This document shows positions 60,629-64,000 of a stretch of DNA of 64,000 nt, one piece after another. This stretch comes from Clostridiales bacterium (GTDB taxonomy: Bacteria; Bacillota; Clostridia; Oscillospirales; Ruminococcaceae). The stretch is taken from contig QAMM01000008.1 in NCBI GenBank assembly GCA_003150405.1, positions 1-64,000 on the forward strand, given 5' to 3'. The notes under the pieces were generated by a model. The model saw only the letters and a program-made list of their open reading frames with translations, had not been told where the DNA came from and ran no database searches. Each line of letters opens with the position of its first letter. Positions within the stretch are counted from its first letter, which is position 1. A program made the translations under genes and the position numbers.

Positions 60629-61805
60629 AGGAAGATATGGGGTACATGGCGGGCAGTATGCCGCTGAAACACTCATGAATGAACTGATCCACCTGGAAGA
60701 ACAGTATGAGTATTATAAGAATAACCCGGAGTTTCAGCAGGAACTGGCGGAATTGCTGCGCGAATATGCCGGTCGGCCGTCGCTACTTTATTATGCGGAA
60801 AAGATGACCAAGGACTTAGACGGCGCGAAAATCTATTTGAAGCGGGAGGACTTGAATCACACCGGTTCCCATAAAATTAATAACGTGCTCGGACAGGCTC
60901 TGCTTGCCAAAAAAATGGGCAAGACCCGTCTGATTGCCGAAACCGGCGCGGGTCAGCACGGCGTCGCTACGGCGACCGTCGCCGCTTTATTTGGCATGGA
61001 ATGCGAAATCTTTATGGGCAAGGAAGACACCGAGCGGCAGGCGCTCAACGTTTACCGAATGGAGCTTTTGGGCGCGAAGGTTCACCCGGTTACCAGCGGC
61101 ACCATGACTTTGAAGGACGCGGTCAACGAAACCATGCGGGAATGGACCAACCGGGTTTATGATACTCATTATGTCCTCGGTTCGGTGATGGGGCCGCATC
61201 CGTTCCCGATGATTGTGCGGGACTTTCAGAGTGTCATCAGCAAAGAGGCGCGTGCGCAGATTCTTGAGAAAGAAGGAAAGCTCCCGGCGGCAGTAGTCGC
61301 CTGTGTGGGCGGCGGAAGCAATGCAATGGGGGCTTTTTACAATTTTATTCCGGATGAAGGTGTGCGGCTGATTGGCTGCGAGGCCGCCGGCAAGGGAATT
61401 GATACCGACAAGCATGCGGCGACCATTGCCAAAGGGACGCTGGGAGTGTTCCACGGCATGAAATCCTATTTCTGCCAGGATGAAAACGGCCAGATCGCTC
61501 CGGTTTATTCCATTTCTGCCGGACTTGATTATCCCGGCATTGGGCCGGAGCACGCTTATCTGCACGACACGGGCCGTGCAGAGTATGTTCCAATCACCGA
61601 CGATGAAGCAGTGGATGCCTTTGAATACCTTGCACGGACCGAGGGCATCATCTGCGCCATTGAGAGCGCGCATGCAGTGGCACAGGCGCGTAAGATTGCA
61701 GGAAGTATGAGCAAAGATCAAAGTATCATCATCTGCCTTTCGGGCAGGGGAGACAAGGACGTTGCGGCAATCGCACGGTACAGAGGGGTGGACATCCATG
61801 AGTAA
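60621..61805 (+). CDS. trpB: Tryptophan synthase beta subunit
   Basis: The 394-residue PLP enzyme joins indole and serine. Lys85 in [15 protein letters not shown] is the PLP lysine, [16 protein letters not shown] is the catalytic Glu loop, and [12 protein letters not shown] binds the cofactor phosphate. The start at 60621 follows AAGGAG. This is a standard TrpB1-type protein, with the alpha subunit gene overlapping its end. Confidence 0.97.
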   Translation: MSKGRYGVHGGQYAAETLMNELIHLEEQYEYYKNNPEFQQELAELLREYAGRPSLLYYAEKMTKDLDGAKIYLKREDLNHTGSHKINNVLGQALLAKKMGKTRLIAETGAGQHGVATATVAALFGMECEIFMGKEDTERQALNVYRMELLGAKVHPVTSGTMTLKDAVNETMREWTNRVYDTHYVLGSVMGPHPFPMIVRDFQSVISKEARAQILEKEGKLPAAVVACVGGGSNAMGAFYNFIPDEGVRLIGCEAAGKGIDTDKHAATIAKGTLGVFHGMKSYFCQDENGQIAPVYSISAGLDYPGIGPEHAYLHDTGRAEYVPITDDEAVDAFEYLARTEGIICAIESAHAVAQARKIAGSMSKDQSIIICLSGRGDKDVAAIARYRGVDIHE

Positions 61806-62577
61806 GATTCAAAAGGCTTTTGACGGACACAAAGCGTTTCTTGCATTTGTAACAGCGGGGGATCCGTCCTTGGAAAAGACGGAAGAATATATCCTTGCAA
61901 TGGAACAGGCGGGTGCAGATTTGATCGAGCTTGGCATCCCATTTTCTGATCCAACTGCAGAGGGCCCGGTTATACAGGACGCCAATATCCGTGCGCTGAA
62001 ACACGGCGCCACGGTGGAGGGCGTTTTTGAAATGGTGGAATCCCTGCGAAAAAAATCAAGCATACCATTGGTTTTTCTTACCTATTTAAATCCCGTATTC
62101 CATTATGGCTATGAGGCGTTTTTTACCCGCTGCGAAGCGGTCGGAGTGGATGGAATTATCATTCCTGACCTTCCGTACGAAGAAAAGGGTGAAGTGGCGG
62201 ATATAGCGGCGGTTCATGGTGTGGATCTCATCCCACTCATTGCGCCAACCTCGGAGCAGCGCATTCAAATGATTGCCAAAGAGGCAAAAGGATTTATTTA
62301 TGTTGTCTCCTCAATGGGCGTGACCGGCGTGCGGGAAGAAATTAAAACCGATCTCGCCAGCATTGTAGCCGCCATCCGGCAGGTGACCAATATTCCAACG
62401 GCGATTGGATTTGGCATTAGTACGCCAGCGCAGGCGGAACAGATGGCGGCCACCAGCGACGGCGCGATTGTAGGCAGCGCGATTGTGAAGATCATAGCTG
62501 AGTACGGTGAGAAAGCCGCCGCTCCACTTGCCGATTACGTGCGGAGTATGAAAGCGGCTGTTTTACAGGCGGATTGA
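61798..62577 (+). CDS. trpA: Tryptophan synthase alpha subunit
   Basis: The 259-residue TIM-barrel subunit splits indole-3-glycerol phosphate. Glu44 in [12 protein letters not shown] is the catalytic Glu. The second catalytic carboxylate, Asp60 in Salmonella (ADGP), is Glu55 here (TAEGP), a conservative change that I recall from other Firmicutes. [13 protein letters not shown] and [12 protein letters not shown] are the remaining active-site and phosphate loops. It overlaps trpB by 8 bp and ends the operon. Confidence 0.96.
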   Translation: MSKIQKAFDGHKAFLAFVTAGDPSLEKTEEYILAMEQAGADLIELGIPFSDPTAEGPVIQDANIRALKHGATVEGVFEMVESLRKKSSIPLVFLTYLNPVFHYGYEAFFTRCEAVGVDGIIIPDLPYEEKGEVADIAAVHGVDLIPLIAPTSEQRIQMIAKEAKGFIYVVSSMGVTGVREEIKTDLASIVAAIRQVTNIPTAIGFGISTPAQAEQMAATSDGAIVGSAIVKIIAEYGEKAAAPLADYVRSMKAAVLQAD

Positions 62578-62773
62578 CAGGTGGCTCCGAAGTAAAAATG
62601 GTTGAACGGCAATTTTAACCAAATGCCGGCTACACCAAACGGTGTAGAAGATGCTGGGGATATTTTGGCAAAGTGGGGCCTCTGATTTTCTCAAAAGTTT
62701 TCCGTCGGTTTGATATTGGAATAGTACATTAAAATAGATGTTTTATAAAAACGTTTTGACAGGAGGCATACAA

Positions 62774-63529
62774 TTGGGAAAGGCGAATCAGTTTACGGGG
62801 AAAGCGTCCGCGTATGAAAAGCACCGCCCGAATTATCCGCAAGCATGTATTGATTTCATTATTTCGGCTGCCGGGCTGAAACGGGGGAATGTGGTTGCGG
62901 ATATTGGCGCTGGAACCGGAATTTTCTCAAGACAGCTTTCGGAAAGCGGTTTACAGGTTATGGCGGTAGAACCGAATGCGGATATGCGGGCGCAGGCTGA
63001 AAAAATGCTTGCAGACTATTCGAATACCGTGGTTTTGCCCGGCTCTGCGGAAGAGACGGGAATCGCGGCAGGGTCGGTCAGGCTTGTCATAGCGGCGCAG
63101 GCATTTCATTGGTTTGACGCGGCGAAGTTTCGGGCAGAATGCAAGAGAATTCTGGTTCCCGGCGGCAGAGTGGCGTTGATCTGGAACAGCCGTGATCTTG
63201 AAAGCCCGCTGGTTCAGGAAACAGCGGGGATATGCAGACGGTTTTGCCCAAATTTCAATGGGTTCAGTGGTGGGATTGAGGAAAGGCTGGAGGTTCTGCA
63301 CCAGTTTTTTGATAAGGGGATATTCGAATATCAGGTTTTTGAAAATCCCGTGATATATGACTGTCAGGGTCTGATAGGGCGGTATCTGTCCTCTTCTTTT
63401 GCGCCAAAACTGGGCGATGTTCATTACCTGGATTATATTGCCGCATTTGGTGCGCTGTTTGACCGGTACAGCGTTCAGGGCCGCCTTTGCTTCCCTTATA
63501 AAACCCGATGTTATCTTGGCAGCGTTTAA
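62774..63529 (+). CDS. Class I SAM-dependent methyltransferase (UbiE/Methyltransf_11-like)
   Basis: The 251-residue protein has the SAM fold: VVADIGAGTGIFSRQL is motif I, VMAVEPNADMRAQAEK motif II, and VIAAQAFHWFDAAKF motif III-IV. The pattern, with AYEKHRPNYPQACIDF at the start, resembles the family of small-molecule methyltransferases similar to TRM9/UbiE proteins. The substrate is unknown. TTG at 62774 lies 7 nt after AGGAGG; a frame from 62738 has no ribosome site. It lies about 200 bp after trpA and has its own terminator. Confidence 0.85.
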   Translation: MGKANQFTGKASAYEKHRPNYPQACIDFIISAAGLKRGNVVADIGAGTGIFSRQLSESGLQVMAVEPNADMRAQAEKMLADYSNTVVLPGSAEETGIAAGSVRLVIAAQAFHWFDAAKFRAECKRILVPGGRVALIWNSRDLESPLVQETAGICRRFCPNFNGFSGGIEERLEVLHQFFDKGIFEYQVFENPVIYDCQGLIGRYLSSSFAPKLGDVHYLDYIAAFGALFDRYSVQGRLCFPYKTRCYLGSV

Positions 63530-63550
63530 AAGTCAATCAGCCAACCAAAA

Positions 63551-63593
63551 CAAGCGCTGGAAAACCTTAAGGGTTTCCAGCGCTTGTTTTTTT
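63551..63593 (+). terminator. Terminator after the methyltransferase
   Basis: CAAGCGCTGGAAAACC pairs with GGTTTCCAGCGCTTG across a TTAAG loop, followed by a T-run from 63587. Confidence 0.93.
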
Positions 63594-63926
63594 GCGTTGT
63601 TTTCAAGTGGGGATAAGAACCGGTGAAGGGCGGCTTGCATCAGACAGAAAGAGTATGGCACAGACAGCAATAGTTGTACAATTTGAAACATGAACTGCTA
63701 TAAAATATTGACCTTTACCGTTCGGCATGAAAAAATAGACCATCAAAAGGAAATATAGAAATTGTGAATGAGACATCCGATAAGTCCAATAGGTGTATAT
63801 GGCAGGATGACGCTGTCTTTAAACCAAGAAATCAGTTTTGTTTTTCGTATTTTATACCTGCTTTTGTTCTGAAATACGTTGGAAAGGGATATAGTGTAAC
63901 AGAACGATGGAAAGAGGGGCTCAAAC
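63594..63926. other. Intergenic region with weak promoter-like boxes
   Basis: No gene is supported. TTGTAC at 63676 and TATAAA at 63701 are 19 bp apart, and TTGACC near 63712 lies close by; neither is a convincing promoter for the next gene. Confidence 0.35.
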
Positions 63927-64000
63927 ATGGCCAATACCGGAAACAGACCAAAGCCGCAGGGACAGCATCCGCTATATGAAGTGCCGCTTCCATATCCCAA
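63927..64000 (+). CDS. Start of an unidentified gene, cut by the window end
   Basis: ATG at 63927 follows GAAAGAGGGG and opens a frame reading MANTGNRPKPQGQHPLYEVP and on to the last base. Only 24 codons are visible. The piece is proline-rich, polar and has no signal peptide. I do not recognise a family. Confidence 0.5.
   Translation, partial: MANTGNRPKPQGQHPLYEVPLPYP

Overview
The window reads as chromosome from a Gram-positive, endospore-forming anaerobe of the class Clostridia, most likely an Oscillospiraceae/Ruminococcaceae-type gut bacterium. Reasons seen in the sequence: strong AGGAGG-type ribosome sites with frequent TTG/GTG starts, a spoIIID gene behind a sigma-E-like promoter, a T-box riboswitch on the trp operon, Gram-positive Pho-box repeats before pstS, a type III glutamine synthetase, a DUF368 lipid-carrier protein, and many intracellular plant-polysaccharide hydrolases. 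Base composition looks moderate. The species cannot be named from the sequence alone.

Layout. 1-1.7 kb: a large serine recombinase, probably the last gene of an integrative element whose body lies left of the window. 1.8-6.9 kb, minus strand: an MGH1-like glycoside hydrolase, a GH8 exo-oligoxylanase, a GNAT acetyltransferase, a 51-codon small gene and a ROK sugar kinase. 7-11.5 kb: asnB, an aldo/keto reductase, the internally deleted remnant of a second aldo/keto reductase, and a DUF4867 gene. 11.7-15.2 kb: a heterodimeric ABC exporter with one degenerate ATP site. 15.6-22.4 kb: the pstSCAB-phoU-phoP-phoR phosphate regulon behind an 11-bp-periodic Pho-box array. 22.8-26.8 kb: spoIIID, a DUF368 (PopT-type) gene, rpsO and pnp.

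27-36.9 kb is a long housekeeping operon: ruvCAB, glmM, an RlmI-like methyltransferase, the ECF transport module ecfA1-ecfA2-ecfT, truA, a DUF5711 protein and a CvpA protein. A ClpE-like AAA+ unfoldase and a tRNA cluster (Gly, Arg, His, Gln) follow. 39.8-50 kb looks accessory: a decayed MarR regulator, an MFS transporter, a Gfo/Idh/MocA oxidoreductase, an AraC regulator divergent from a GH4 alpha-galactosidase, glutamine synthetase III, and an ECF sigma factor with its DUF4179 membrane partner. 50.1-54.4 kb: an AraC regulator divergent from a GH127 beta-L-arabinofuranosidase and a GH5-like glycosidase. 54.5-55.7 kb: an iron-sulfur aldo/keto reductase. 55.8-62.6 kb: the complete trpEGDCFBA operon under a T-box. 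The window ends with a methyltransferase and the start of an unknown gene.

How it fits together: the hydrolases have no visible signal peptides, so they probably act in the cytoplasm on imported xylan, arabinan and galactoside fragments, with ROK and AraC proteins handling phosphorylation and induction. No clearly novel defence or mobile system was found. The best points for a second look are the regulatory architectures (Pho-box array, sigma-E promoter, paired inverted repeats beside AraC genes, T-box), two gene remnants, and the element boundary at the left edge.
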